DNA of 64,000 bases from CAYWBU01 sp942491525. Its GTDB lineage: Bacteria > Desulfobacterota > Desulfomonilia > UBA1062. The notes below the pieces were generated by a model, which did not search any database, was not told where the DNA came from, and saw only the letters and a program-made list of their open reading frames with translations. Position 1 is the stretch's first letter. Every line of letters begins with the position of its first letter. A program made the position numbers and the translations under genes. The DNA lies in assembly GCA_942491525.1 (NCBI GenBank), contig CALOBW010000064.1, forward strand, positions 1 through 64,000, written 5' to 3'. Positions 24,620-32,746 of this stretch are shown here, piece by piece.

Positions 24620-25387
24620 TCAGGCATCCGGCAGCATGATGACGCCGTCGGTTGTGTTGTGCAGGGCCAGGTGGGGCTTGATGTTCATGCTTTTGAGCGT
24701 GGTGTCTCTGACATTCAGAAAAGTCTTGCCGGTATCGATTCCCAGGGGTTCGGCCGCGTAGTCGGCATTGGGCCATATCACAATTGAGAAGGTGGCGTGG
24801 GCGGCCAGCAGATCGGCCATGGAGGGGTCGTGGCCGTTGTTCCATTCGATGTTCTTCATGATGTGGCGGGCCCCGGCGATGACCAGCCCGCGGGTCTCGG
24901 GATTGGCGCGGATGTGACTGTTGATGGTATCGGCCATCCAGAGGTCGCGCGAGCCGTCGCGGTCATGGGGACGGTCAATGGCGATGATGTTCAGCTTAAG
25001 GGCCCGGGCACGCTCCAGGATTCTGATATATGATTCAGAGGCGATGATCTCCCACAGCCCGATTGCATCAGCCTCCTGCTCGTAATGCAGGTAGGCGTCG
25101 ATATTGGCTTGCTGGTTTGAGGGGATCTCCACAAACAGCGTCTTGATGCCGTTCTCGCTCAGCTGCGGCAGGGCATCGATGATGATCTGGTGAATGCGGG
25201 CATCCCGGTGACGGGTGCCGATCAGGGTCAGGCTGTTGGCGGCAGCGCTGCTGCTGATATAATCAGCGGGCGCCTGGCCATGGGTAGTGGTGTAGCTGAG
25301 GTAGCCGCTGGGGGTGAGACCCATGCTCAGCCCGCCGATCAGGAGGGCCAGCACACAGATTATGATGAGTCTCGCTTTTGCATTCAT
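24620..25387 (-). CDS. Membrane-anchored ChaN/TraB/Ere-like protein
   Basis: 255 residues. An N-terminal membrane anchor (about 7-25, IIICVLALLIGGLSMGL) is followed by a domain with LIGTRHRDARIHQIIIDALP, TLFVEIPSNQQ, IIAIDRPHD and GLVIAGARHIMKN. The order G-T-x-H ... V-E-I ... A-G-x-x-H matches the TraB/ChaN/erythromycin-esterase superfamily, whose members bind heme or metals or cleave small molecules. The two His residues in the G-T-R-H and G-A-R-H motifs are the likely functional ones. Located between the acyl-CoA dehydrogenase and glutamate dehydrogenase genes, with terminator separation from the latter. Confidence 0.55.
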   Translation of the reverse strand: MNAKARLIIICVLALLIGGLSMGLTPSGYLSYTTTHGQAPADYISSSAAANSLTLIGTRHRDARIHQIIIDALPQLSENGIKTLFVEIPSNQQANIDAYLHYEQEADAIGLWEIIASESYIRILERARALKLNIIAIDRPHDRDGSRDLWMADTINSHIRANPETRGLVIAGARHIMKNIEWNNGHDPSMADLLAAHATFSIVIWPNADYAAEPLGIDTGKTFLNVRDTTLKSMNIKPHLALHNTTDGVIMLPDA

Positions 25388-25427
25388 AATAGTTGTTTCT
25401 CGGCGCGAATGCGGAACCCTTAAGGAG

Positions 25428-25452
25428 AAAAAGCCGGGAATGGCACCCGGCT
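25428..25452 (-). terminator. Rho-independent terminator of the glutamate dehydrogenase gene
   Basis: 7-bp stem AGCCGGG/CCCGGCT with 7-nt loop; TTTTTC follows on the minus strand. Sits 6 bp past the gene's stop codon. Confidence 0.75.
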
Positions 25453-25457
25453 CTCGT

Positions 25458-28385
25458 TTAGCTGTAGAGTTCTTTGGCTCTGGGGTTGAAGAGCATGGCC
25501 TCTGGGTGGCTGAAGAACGGTTCGAGCTTCTGCCTGGTGGTGTCGCTTAAGGCTGCCCACATTTCAGTCCGCTTCTGGTAGTTGAGCTTGAGCAGCATGG
25601 CGCACAGTACGCGCAGCTGGGTGTTGGCGAATCCGGCCGTTTTCATGGAGACTCCGTCCTGGCAGGCTGTAAGATAATCCTCATTGATGGCGGCAAACAT
25701 GATGTCGCGCAGGATCATGTTCCAGGCGTGGGTTGTGGCGGCTGACTCGGGCGCGGCCAAAATCTCTTTGATGCGCTCCTTGAACTCGGGCATGATGTAG
25801 GCATCCATGGCGTTGATGTCGAACTCCTGCTTGTGGATCACCTCGGCCTCATAGCGGAAACGCTCGCTCAGGTTTCTGAGCCACTCGAAGTAGGATGCGT
25901 TGACGCCGGCCTGGTTGGCCAGGAAGTCGTAGATGACGGTGATGCCGCTCTCGCTCAGGATCTTTTCGGCCTTGGAGGTGTTGGAGCCGTTGCTGCCGCA
26001 GGTGATGATCTTGGCTTTGATGTTGCGGGCGTTGCGGGCGGTGATGGCATTTTCGAGGGCCGCCGGCACCAGGATGTCACACTCCAGCTCTAGGATGGCG
26101 GCACCTTCGCGGGCGCCGAATATCTTCTCATTGACGTTTTTGTCGCAGCCCATGATGGTGTTGCGCAGGCTGCGGTCGGGGTTGTGGCGCGACTCCCTGA
26201 TGGCCTGCAGCAGATCTTCAATCCTGAGGTATTGGCCGATCAATGCGCCGCCGGCATCGGCTACGGCAATCACATTGACCCCGTAGGGCTTGAGCTCTTC
26301 CAGGATTGAGCTGCCGACCTTGCCGCTGCCCTGTACCACCACGCGCTTATCCTTGAGCAGCTTGGGGAAGATGTCCTCGTTCAGCAGCCGCCATTCATCG
26401 GCCGCGATGATATTGTTACCGTTCTTTTCAATGATGACCGTTTCATTGATGGCGGCCACCTTTTGGAGCAGGGCGCGCTCATCGCTGGTGGGTTCAGTGG
26501 ATGCCTCCCAGGACCCATCCAGATACATCTGGGTCACCGCGGCCAGGACGCTGTAGCACAAGCCGCGGCCGGTGGCGCCGGTGCGGGCCTGGATGCCCAT
26601 GCGCGGTTTGCCGGTGATCTGGGCGGCGCAGACCAGCTCCAGATACCTCTCGCTGGTGGTCAGCTCTCTGAGGATGGCTTCATCCCAGATGTCGACCGCA
26701 AAGTTGCTGGACAGCATCTGGCGGGCCTGCTCGATTGAGACGATGCGGTTGTTGCCGATCAGGCTGACCACTTTTTTGCTGCCGTAGACCATCAGGGCCA
26801 GGTCGCGCAGGGCCGATTTAAAACCCTCGAACATGTTGCCGATCTCGGCCGGTCCGCAGCCCACGTCGCCGGCCGGCACGTCCTTGGCCGGGCCGGTCAC
26901 CAGGAAGAGGGAGCGGCCGAAGTTGGTCAGGGTGTCGAAGAAATCGATGGAGCCGTTGTCGAAATCGCGCGGGTTGAGCATGATGCCGCCCTTGCCGCCG
27001 CCGAAGAGGATCTTGGAGCGGGCGCATTTCCAGGTCATCATGAAGGCCAGGGCCGCCACCTCGACAAACTCAACGATGGGGTCGATGCGCAGGCCGCCCT
27101 TGAATGCGCCGCGGGCCGAGTTGTGCTTGGTGCGGAAACCCGGCCGGTTGTAGGTTTTATGCTCAATCTTGCTGGGCACGAAGAACTCGTCAAAGGCTTC
27201 AAAGCCCAGCAGCATCTGCAGGGTGCGCGCATCTCTGTCGATTCCGGTCAGTTCGGCGGCCTCCAGAAAGTCGCTGTAGGAGTTGAGCAGGAAGTTGCCC
27301 AGCTCATCATCGGTGGCAAGGTCGGTGTTCTGGTCCACCAGCTTGTAGAGTTCGGCCAGCTGGTTTTCCAGTTCGGTATCGCCAAGGTCGCTGGAGCTCA
27401 GACTGCGGACAATGTTTTCCAGGCGTTTCTCGAGGGTGTTGTTGTGCTCCTCCTCGGGTTCAATCTCGATGGCCCTGAGCTTGCCCACCAGGCAGTCGAT
27501 GTTGGTGTCAGCTTTCAGGTAGAGGGAGCAGATGCCGACGCTGTCGGCGATCTCCAGATGCTCGAAGGTGTCATAGTAGGAGCGGATCAGGTTGACCTCA
27601 TGCTCCTTGAATATTTTCAATATTTTCTGGATGAAGCGGCGGCCGGGGTTTTTGCAGCCCACCACAATGCGCTGCTCGCAGGACTCGAGCTTCTCATTGT
27701 TGATGCCGACCGAGGACTCCTCAGTCCTGACTACAACGCTGTTGGAGAGGCGGATGTCCTCATAGACGCTCAGGTGGCGCAGGATGCGCTTGGAGAGCAT
27801 GAAGGTGTTGACCTCCTCCTGCAGGTAGCTGTCGGTCAGGCATTTGATGAAATCATCGGTGTAGCGATAGTCCTTGAGGTCGGCTACCTTGCGGCCGGCC
27901 TCCTTGATCTGCTCGAACTCCGCAAGGTCGTCGGGGGAGATGTCGTTGCTCTTGCGCCCGGGGGTTTCAATGGTGACGATGCGGATGCCCGAGCTGGTCT
28001 TGTAGGAGTCGTACGAGCTCATGCCGATGTCCTCATTCTCCTTGATGAAGCGCGCCAGCCGTCCGGGTACGTCGCGGCCGACGTTCAGGAAGTAGGTGAT
28101 CGACTTGCCGTCGCGGCTGACCAGCTGCAGATGCTCGTTGTTGGCGTCCAGCTGCTGGCTGATGATGAAGATGTGGTCGGCAATGTCTTCGGGCGTGTTG
28201 CTGAAGAAGTACCAGCTCGGCAGGAAATTGTCGGCAAAGTGGTTTTCGAGAATTTTCTCGGTGGTGTTGATGTCAAGCTTGTAGTTCATCTCCAGGATTG
28301 AGCGGACCTTTTCGCGCAGCAGGTTGATACGGCCTGTGCGCTTCTGCTGGTAGAAGTCGGCCTGTAGTGTTGTGTTCCGGATCAT
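25458..28385 (-). CDS. Large NAD-type glutamate dehydrogenase (about 110 kDa)
   Basis: 975 residues from ATG 28385 (AGGGGG then 6 nt); the longer frame upstream is less likely. The N-terminal half (to about 400) is a regulatory region with ACT-like strands. The catalytic core has KGGLRIDPIVEFVEV, KILFGGGKGGIML with the catalytic Lys, GPAKDVPAGDVGCGP, GIQARTGATGRG and the Rossmann motif VVQGSGKVGSSILEEL. It resembles the large NAD-specific class related to yeast GDH2 and bacterial 115-kDa enzymes. Role: L-glutamate + NAD+ to 2-oxoglutarate, normally in amino-acid catabolism. Monocistronic. Confidence 0.85.
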   Translation of the reverse strand: MIRNTTLQADFYQQKRTGRINLLREKVRSILEMNYKLDINTTEKILENHFADNFLPSWYFFSNTPEDIADHIFIISQQLDANNEHLQLVSRDGKSITYFLNVGRDVPGRLARFIKENEDIGMSSYDSYKTSSGIRIVTIETPGRKSNDISPDDLAEFEQIKEAGRKVADLKDYRYTDDFIKCLTDSYLQEEVNTFMLSKRILRHLSVYEDIRLSNSVVVRTEESSVGINNEKLESCEQRIVVGCKNPGRRFIQKILKIFKEHEVNLIRSYYDTFEHLEIADSVGICSLYLKADTNIDCLVGKLRAIEIEPEEEHNNTLEKRLENIVRSLSSSDLGDTELENQLAELYKLVDQNTDLATDDELGNFLLNSYSDFLEAAELTGIDRDARTLQMLLGFEAFDEFFVPSKIEHKTYNRPGFRTKHNSARGAFKGGLRIDPIVEFVEVAALAFMMTWKCARSKILFGGGKGGIMLNPRDFDNGSIDFFDTLTNFGRSLFLVTGPAKDVPAGDVGCGPAEIGNMFEGFKSALRDLALMVYGSKKVVSLIGNNRIVSIEQARQMLSSNFAVDIWDEAILRELTTSERYLELVCAAQITGKPRMGIQARTGATGRGLCYSVLAAVTQMYLDGSWEASTEPTSDERALLQKVAAINETVIIEKNGNNIIAADEWRLLNEDIFPKLLKDKRVVVQGSGKVGSSILEELKPYGVNVIAVADAGGALIGQYLRIEDLLQAIRESRHNPDRSLRNTIMGCDKNVNEKIFGAREGAAILELECDILVPAALENAITARNARNIKAKIITCGSNGSNTSKAEKILSESGITVIYDFLANQAGVNASYFEWLRNLSERFRYEAEVIHKQEFDINAMDAYIMPEFKERIKEILAAPESAATTHAWNMILRDIMFAAINEDYLTACQDGVSMKTAGFANTQLRVLCAMLLKLNYQKRTEMWAALSDTTRQKLEPFFSHPEAMLFNPRAKELYS

Positions 28386-28564
28386 GTCTGGCCCCCTGAT
28401 GATATGAATATTTTTAATGGATGTGATAAATAGCACAGTGAGCAGGTATTCACAATGATAATTATTGGTATGTTTCAGATGTGCTTAATTAGGGGGCTAA
28501 TGGAGAGTCTGTGACGATAATTAGTTGGGTTAAATTGTGAATGACTATTCGCAATTCGGAGGTT

Positions 28565-28589
28565 GGGCGGCCCTGTGGTCGGGCCGCCC
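28565..28589 (-). terminator. Hairpin after DsrE-TusE-SQR operon
   Basis: 9-bp stem GGGCGGCCC/GGGCCGCCC with 7-nt loop just beyond the stop of the DsrE-family gene. No U-run; termination is inferred from position. Confidence 0.5.
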
Positions 28590-28599
28590 GGCAGATGGG

Positions 28600-29070
28600 T
28601 TAGGTGAATATGATCTGGGCGCCGGCCGAAATGTCGTAGAAGTCGCCGACGGTCAGGACGCTGTCGACCTCGTCGCAGAAGTCGTCCATGCTCAGGCCGA
28701 ACATGTCGACGGTGGCCTTGCAGGCGTAGAGCTTGACGCCGGCCGCGGCGCAGAGCTCGACAAACTCATCGATGGGCGGAATGTCCAGCGAGTCCATCTT
28801 CTTGTTCATCATGGCGGTGGCCATGGCCGACATGCCGGGCAGGGCGCCGATCAGGGTCGGGATGCCCATGGCCGGGTTGCCGACGGTGGCCACCTTGATC
28901 TTGGACATCTTCTTCTTGGTGATGGCGTCCAGGCCGAAGAAGGTGAAGAAGATGGAGGCCTCGATGCCCTCCATGCGGGCGCCGTTGGCCATGATCAGGG
29001 CCGGATAGATGCCCTCCAGCGAGCCCTTCGAGCATACGATCGATACTTTTTTGATCTTATCGTCTGACAT
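28600..29070 (-). CDS. DsrE-family protein (DsrE2-like)
   Basis: 156 residues, ATG after AGGAATC-type Shine-Dalgarno (GAGGAATC). DsrE/DsrF-like features: an N-terminal strand KVSIVCSKGSLEGIYPALIMANGARMEGIEASIFFTFFG, the family 'K-x-x-L-x-x-x-x-P-A-L/x-x-A-x-x-A-x-x-x-G' pattern, and a Cys in LYACKATVDMFG in the position of the sulfur-carrying Cys of DsrE2. It belongs with the TusE and SQR genes in one transcript, where DsrE2-like proteins carry sulfane sulfur. A membrane role is possible for the hydrophobic MGIPTLIGALPGMSAMATAMM stretch. Confidence 0.85.
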   Translation of the reverse strand: MSDDKIKKVSIVCSKGSLEGIYPALIMANGARMEGIEASIFFTFFGLDAITKKKMSKIKVATVGNPAMGIPTLIGALPGMSAMATAMMNKKMDSLDIPPIDEFVELCAAAGVKLYACKATVDMFGLSMDDFCDEVDSVLTVGDFYDISAGAQIIFT

Positions 29071-29078
29071 GATTCCTC

Positions 29079-29387
29079 CTATACGCAGCTGGCGGGCTTC
29101 GAGAGTCCGGCGATTCTGGCGGCCTTCTTAAGCGGTCCGTCCGGGAAGAGTTCGTAGAACTCCTTGGTGTCGATGCCGCCGGCTTTCTTGAGTCGGCGGA
29201 TCGAGGGCAGCACGCCCTTGGCCTTGAAGTCGCTCTGGATGAAGTCGATCACCTTCCAGTGGGCGGCGCTCAGCTCGATGCCCTCTTCCTTGGCGATCGC
29301 TTCGGCGATCTCCTTGGTCCAGTCTGAGGGGTTTACCAGGTAGCCGTCTTCGGTAACTTCAACATTTTTTCCAGCAATCTCTGCCAT
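29079..29387 (-). CDS. TusE/DsrC-family sulfur carrier lacking the second Cys
   Basis: 102 residues. The TusE/DsrC fold is clear: GYLVNPSDWTKEIAEAIAKEEGIELSAAHWKVIDFIQ and the terminal arm RIAGLSKPASCV. DsrC proper has two Cys in the arm (one in the KxCRIAGL position and the penultimate one); here the first is Ala (KKAARIAGL) and only the penultimate Cys remains. That makes it TusE-like: a single-Cys sulfur acceptor rather than the trisulfide-forming DsrC of dissimilatory sulfite reduction. It sits between DsrE-family and SQR genes, so it likely accepts sulfur in that relay. Confidence 0.85.
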   Translation of the reverse strand: MAEIAGKNVEVTEDGYLVNPSDWTKEIAEAIAKEEGIELSAAHWKVIDFIQSDFKAKGVLPSIRRLKKAGGIDTKEFYELFPDGPLKKAARIAGLSKPASCV

Positions 29388-29398
29388 ATCAGTTCTCC

Positions 29399-30631
29399 TT
29401 ACTTTGGTATTTTTTTGCCTGCTCGGCCCATTTCTGAGGTGATGCCGGGCACCGGGATGCCCCTGAGCAGGATGTTCCAGTAGATAAATTTCATACCCAG
29501 TTTGCCGAGGTGGTTGAGCCTGGTCTCCTTGAGCAGCGAGAAGGGCCCCACAACCGGGAAGGGATAGGTGCCCTCCACCGGATCAAGTTCATAGTTGAAA
29601 TCGATCAGGAAGGCCTTGCCGTGACCCGACTCGATGAAGCAGTTGGAGTGGCCGTCAAAGCGCGCGCTCAGCTCACGGCCGGCGATGTAGCTCAGTATAT
29701 TCTCAGCTAAGATTTCTGATTGGAAATGAATTACAGAGCCGGCCTTGGAGCTGGGCAGGTCGGTGGCGTCGCCGATGACGAAGATGTTGTCCTTGACCTC
29801 GGCCTGCAGGCTGAAGTTGTCGGTGGGCACAAAGTTTAGATCGTCGCCGATGCCGGAGCGCTCCATGACCGGATCGCCCATGTTGGTGGGGGTGGTCACC
29901 AGCAGGTCGAATTCGACCGCCTTCTCATCGTAGGAGACGATCTTGTTCGCCTCGGCATGTTCGATGCTGAAGTCGGGCACCAGCTCGATGCCGCGCTCGC
30001 CCATCAGGCCGCCCATGACCCGGGCCGCATCCGGTTTGGAGAAGGCCGCCGGCAGTGGGGTCACGAAGCTCAGCTCGGTCTTGTGGCGGATGCCGCGCTG
30101 CTGCAGCCAGGCGTCGGCCATGAAGACAAACTCCAGCGGCGCCACCGGGCACTTGATGGGGTTCTCGGCGATGTGCACCACCAGCTTGCCGCCCTCAAAG
30201 CGCTGCAGGCGTCTGCCCAGTTTGTCGGCGCTGTCGGCGGTGTAGAAGTCAAAGATGTTCTCCTGCCAGCCCGATTCCAGCAGGCCCTCGTTCTCTTCGG
30301 GGGCGATGCGGCTGCCGGTGGCAATGATCAGGATGTCGTAAGCCAGGCTGTTGCCGTCTTCAAGTTTGACCTGGTTGCCGGCGTAGTCAATTGTCTCGGC
30401 CTTGGCCAGCAGATAGTTGACCCCCTTGGGGATGAACTTGCGCCCCGGCCTGATGACATCGCTCTTGTCGTAGATGCCGAACGGAATGAAGAGGTAGCCA
30501 GGCTGGTAGTAGTGGTTGGGGTCCTGATCAACAACCGTGATCGCCCACTGGTCAAGGTCAAGCTTGCGCTTGAGTTGAACCGCCATCATTGTTCCGGCGG
30601 TGCCGGCACCCAGGATCAGAATCTGTTTCAT
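29399..30631 (-). CDS. Sulfide:quinone oxidoreductase-like flavoprotein
   Basis: 410 residues. N-terminal FAD-binding ILGAGTAGTMMA (residues 5-16), ITVVDQDPNHYYQPGYLFIPFG, LIIATGSRIAP, NPIKCPVAPLEF with the first redox-active Cys (about 164), IFVIGDATDLPSSKAGSVIHFQ and NCFIESGHGKAF with a second conserved Cys. This fits SQR-family flavoproteins that oxidise sulfide (or a sulfane carrier) and reduce quinone at the inner membrane. The C-terminus has membrane-contacting hydrophobic stretches (FIYWNILLRGIP). First gene of the DsrE-TusE-SQR operon by transcription order, so sulfide oxidation likely feeds the sulfur carriers downstream. Confidence 0.85.
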   Translation of the reverse strand: MKQILILGAGTAGTMMAVQLKRKLDLDQWAITVVDQDPNHYYQPGYLFIPFGIYDKSDVIRPGRKFIPKGVNYLLAKAETIDYAGNQVKLEDGNSLAYDILIIATGSRIAPEENEGLLESGWQENIFDFYTADSADKLGRRLQRFEGGKLVVHIAENPIKCPVAPLEFVFMADAWLQQRGIRHKTELSFVTPLPAAFSKPDAARVMGGLMGERGIELVPDFSIEHAEANKIVSYDEKAVEFDLLVTTPTNMGDPVMERSGIGDDLNFVPTDNFSLQAEVKDNIFVIGDATDLPSSKAGSVIHFQSEILAENILSYIAGRELSARFDGHSNCFIESGHGKAFLIDFNYELDPVEGTYPFPVVGPFSLLKETRLNHLGKLGMKFIYWNILLRGIPVPGITSEMGRAGKKIPK

Positions 30632-30725
30632 GTCTTTCTCCCTTTAGAGAGATTTAATGAAGAAGTTCTACCTGGTTAATAATGGAGCGTAATTGATCTA
30701 TATCAAGAGTTGCGAATGTTATTTC

Positions 30726-31667
30726 TTAATCAAGGGTGCTGAAGTATTGATTGATGCGCTGCTGCAGTTCTTCAAGGTTGTCGATCAGGCAGGCCTCCTG
30801 GCGGAAGACGGTGGCGCCGCGCAGGCCCTTGACATAGGCCGAGAGGAATTTGCGGAAGCGGAAGATGCCGCCCTTGTCGCCCATATATTCGCAGAGCATA
30901 TCCAGATGTTCCAGGCAGAGCTCGTGGCGCTCCTGAATATCGGGCACATTTCCTCCGCTGAGCTCGGAAAAGATCCAGGGCCGGCCGATGGCGCCGCGGC
31001 CGATCATGATGCCGTCCGCCCCCAGCGACCTGACCATCTCCTGATCTTTAAATGACAGGATGTTGCCGCTGGCGATTACCGGCACCGGGCTGGCCTCGAC
31101 CACCTCGGGGAAGATCTCCCAGCGCGGCAGGCCGCGGAACATGTCGCCGCGGGTGCGCGGGTGGATGATCAGGCAGTCGATACCGGTCTCGCCCAGGCGC
31201 CTGGCAAACTCGGGCGCGTTCATCTCCTCAACTGACCAGCCGGCGCGGATCTTGGCGCTGACCGGAATGTCGACGGCCCGCACCACCTGGCGCGTCATCT
31301 CCACGGCGGTTTCGATATCCTTCATCAGGGCCGAGCCCTGGCCCTTGCCGACAACCTTGCGCACCGGGCAGCCCATGTTGATGTCGATGCCGGCCACGCC
31401 GGTGTCGGCAATCATCTTCGAGGCTTCCGCGACCTCGTGGGGACGGGCGCCGAAAACTTGTCCGATCAGGGGCTGGTCGGCGGCCGGGCGCTCCAGGTAC
31501 TCGAGGGTCTTCTTGGTGGAGCGGATCAATCCCGGGGCCGAGATCATCTCGCTGTAGGCGATCTCGCAACCGTAGCGCCGGCAGAGCATGCGCAGCGGCC
31601 AGTCGCTTAAGCCCGCCATGGGCGCCAGCAGCAGGCCCTGCTTGACTTCAATATTATAGAGTTGCAT
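30726..31667 (-). CDS. dusB: tRNA-dihydrouridine synthase (DusB-like)
   Basis: 313 residues. The Dus TIM-barrel begins LLAPMAGLSDWPLRMLCRRYGCEIAYSEMISA; FMN-binding and catalytic landmarks follow: IDINMGCPVRKVVGKGQGSALM with the catalytic Cys (MGCP), SAKIRAGW, IIHPRTRGDMFRG and GADGIMIGRGAIGRPW. It reduces uridines in the D-loop of tRNA with NADPH. The gene overlaps the radical SAM gene (31654-32568) by 14 bp, and they are probably co-transcribed. Length and motif order are normal for the family. Confidence 0.9.
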   Translation of the reverse strand: MQLYNIEVKQGLLLAPMAGLSDWPLRMLCRRYGCEIAYSEMISAPGLIRSTKKTLEYLERPAADQPLIGQVFGARPHEVAEASKMIADTGVAGIDINMGCPVRKVVGKGQGSALMKDIETAVEMTRQVVRAVDIPVSAKIRAGWSVEEMNAPEFARRLGETGIDCLIIHPRTRGDMFRGLPRWEIFPEVVEASPVPVIASGNILSFKDQEMVRSLGADGIMIGRGAIGRPWIFSELSGGNVPDIQERHELCLEHLDMLCEYMGDKGGIFRFRKFLSAYVKGLRGATVFRQEACLIDNLEELQQRINQYFSTLD

Positions 31668-32568
31668 ATCGGCTCCCCTGGCGGATTTGCAGGTTGTTTA
31701 GCTTTGCTATTATTTCATTTCTTACCACATGTTTCTCGAGCGACCAGAGCGGGGCCACCAGCTCTGCGGCGTGCGGGTCGCCGGTGATGCGCTGGACCAC
31801 GATGTCGGGGCGCAAATGGGCGATGAACTGGGCCACGCCCTCCACATACTCCTCCTGCTCAAGGGGGTTGTATTGTCCGGCCTGGTACATTCTGTCGAGT
31901 TCGGTGCCCCTGACCACGTAGAGCAGGTGCAGCTTGAGGTCGGTCACGGGCAGCGCATTCAGCAGCTTGGCCGCGTCCAGCCAGTCATCCATGCCTTCAT
32001 TCGGCAGGCCAATAATATGGTGGGCGCAGATGCGGAAGCCGTAGCCGGCGGTCAGCTCGACGGCGTCCACAAACTTGCCGACGTCGTGGCCGCGGTTGAT
32101 CAGCTCCAGGGTTTTGTCATTGGCCGACTGCAGGCCATATTCGACCCAGATCTTGCGTTTGTCCGAGTACTCATAGATCAGGTCTAGCTTCTCGCGGTCA
32201 ATGCAGTCCGGCCGGGTGCCGATGGCCATGCCCACGATCTGGTCATGGGGCAGCACGCAGTCATAGATTGAGCGCAGCTTCTCGAGTGAGCCATAGGTGT
32301 TGGAGTAGGACTGGAAGTAGGCCAGAAACTTGCTCGCGCCGTAGCGGCGGGTCATGTGCTTGATCTGGGTTTCGATCTGCTCCTCAAGATTTACGCCCTC
32401 AGCTAGGGCGCCGGTGCCCGAGCCCTTGGCGTTGCAGTAGATGCAGCCGCCCGAGCCGTCCTGCCGGTTGGGGCAGTCCAGGCCGGCATCCAGGGTGATC
32501 TTCTGGACGCGCTCGCCGAAGGTTTCGCGCAGGTATGAGCTGAATGATCTGTATGGTAGTTGTTGCAT
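31654..32568 (-). CDS. Radical SAM protein, YhcC/TIGR01212-like
   Basis: 304 residues from ATG 32568. An upstream in-frame ATG (32625) lies inside a mobile palindromic repeat and is rejected; the ribosome-binding site at 32568 is weak. The iron-sulfur motif is DCPNRQDGSGGCIYC (C-x7-C-x2-C), as in YhcC and related family members. Other landmarks: KFLAYFQSYSNTYGSLEKL, IGTRPDCIDREKLDLIYEYSD, EYGLQSAN and HIIGLPNEG. Probable S-adenosylmethionine radical enzyme; substrate unknown. Located with dusB, so a tRNA-modification or translation role is possible but unproven. Confidence 0.8.
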   Translation of the reverse strand: MQQLPYRSFSSYLRETFGERVQKITLDAGLDCPNRQDGSGGCIYCNAKGSGTGALAEGVNLEEQIETQIKHMTRRYGASKFLAYFQSYSNTYGSLEKLRSIYDCVLPHDQIVGMAIGTRPDCIDREKLDLIYEYSDKRKIWVEYGLQSANDKTLELINRGHDVGKFVDAVELTAGYGFRICAHHIIGLPNEGMDDWLDAAKLLNALPVTDLKLHLLYVVRGTELDRMYQAGQYNPLEQEEYVEGVAQFIAHLRPDIVVQRITGDPHAAELVAPLWSLEKHVVRNEIIAKLNNLQIRQGSRYATL

Positions 32569-32618
32569 GGGGTGGGTATATGAAAAAAATTGGGATAGGG
32601 GAAGTGCAAATTCTTTAG

Positions 32619-32696
32619 CTGTCATTGCGAGCGCAGCGAAGCAATCTGGTCTTGCGGCACTGGGATTGCTGCGTCGCAGGCTCCTCGCAATGACAG
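32619..32696. repeat. MITE-like palindromic repeat (TGTCATTGCGAG type)
   Basis: Terminal inverted repeats CTGTCATTGCGAG (left) and CTCGCAATGACAG (right), with further inner complementarity GCAATC/GATTGC, span 78 bp. Repeats with this same core (cattgcgag...gcaatc) are known from many unrelated bacteria and behave like non-autonomous MITEs. A TAG triplet flanks each end and may be a target duplication. It lies between the Ldh-family gene and the YhcC gene and has created a spurious ATG upstream of YhcC. Confidence 0.8.
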
Positions 32697-32704
32697 TAGG
32701 GTGC

Positions 32705-32732
32705 CACTGGCCAAGCGGAACGCTTGCCAGTG
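32705..32732 (-). terminator. Hairpin after the Ldh-family gene
   Basis: CACTGGC-c-AAGCG / CGCTTGCCAGTG, a 12-bp stem with one bulge and a GAA loop, next to the end of the minus-strand gene at 32747. No U-run. Confidence 0.4.
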
Positions 32733-32746
32733 ACGTGCTGAATTAT

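Noticed and set aside
27123..28301. Plus-strand open frame of 392 codons opposite glutamate dehydrogenase
   Set aside because: Shadow of the dehydrogenase; repetitive Val/Leu/Gly sequence, no ribosome-binding site, no motif.
32569..32625. Upstream start for YhcC at ATG 32625
   Set aside because: The ATG belongs to the palindromic MITE-like repeat and the added residues do not match the family N-terminus.
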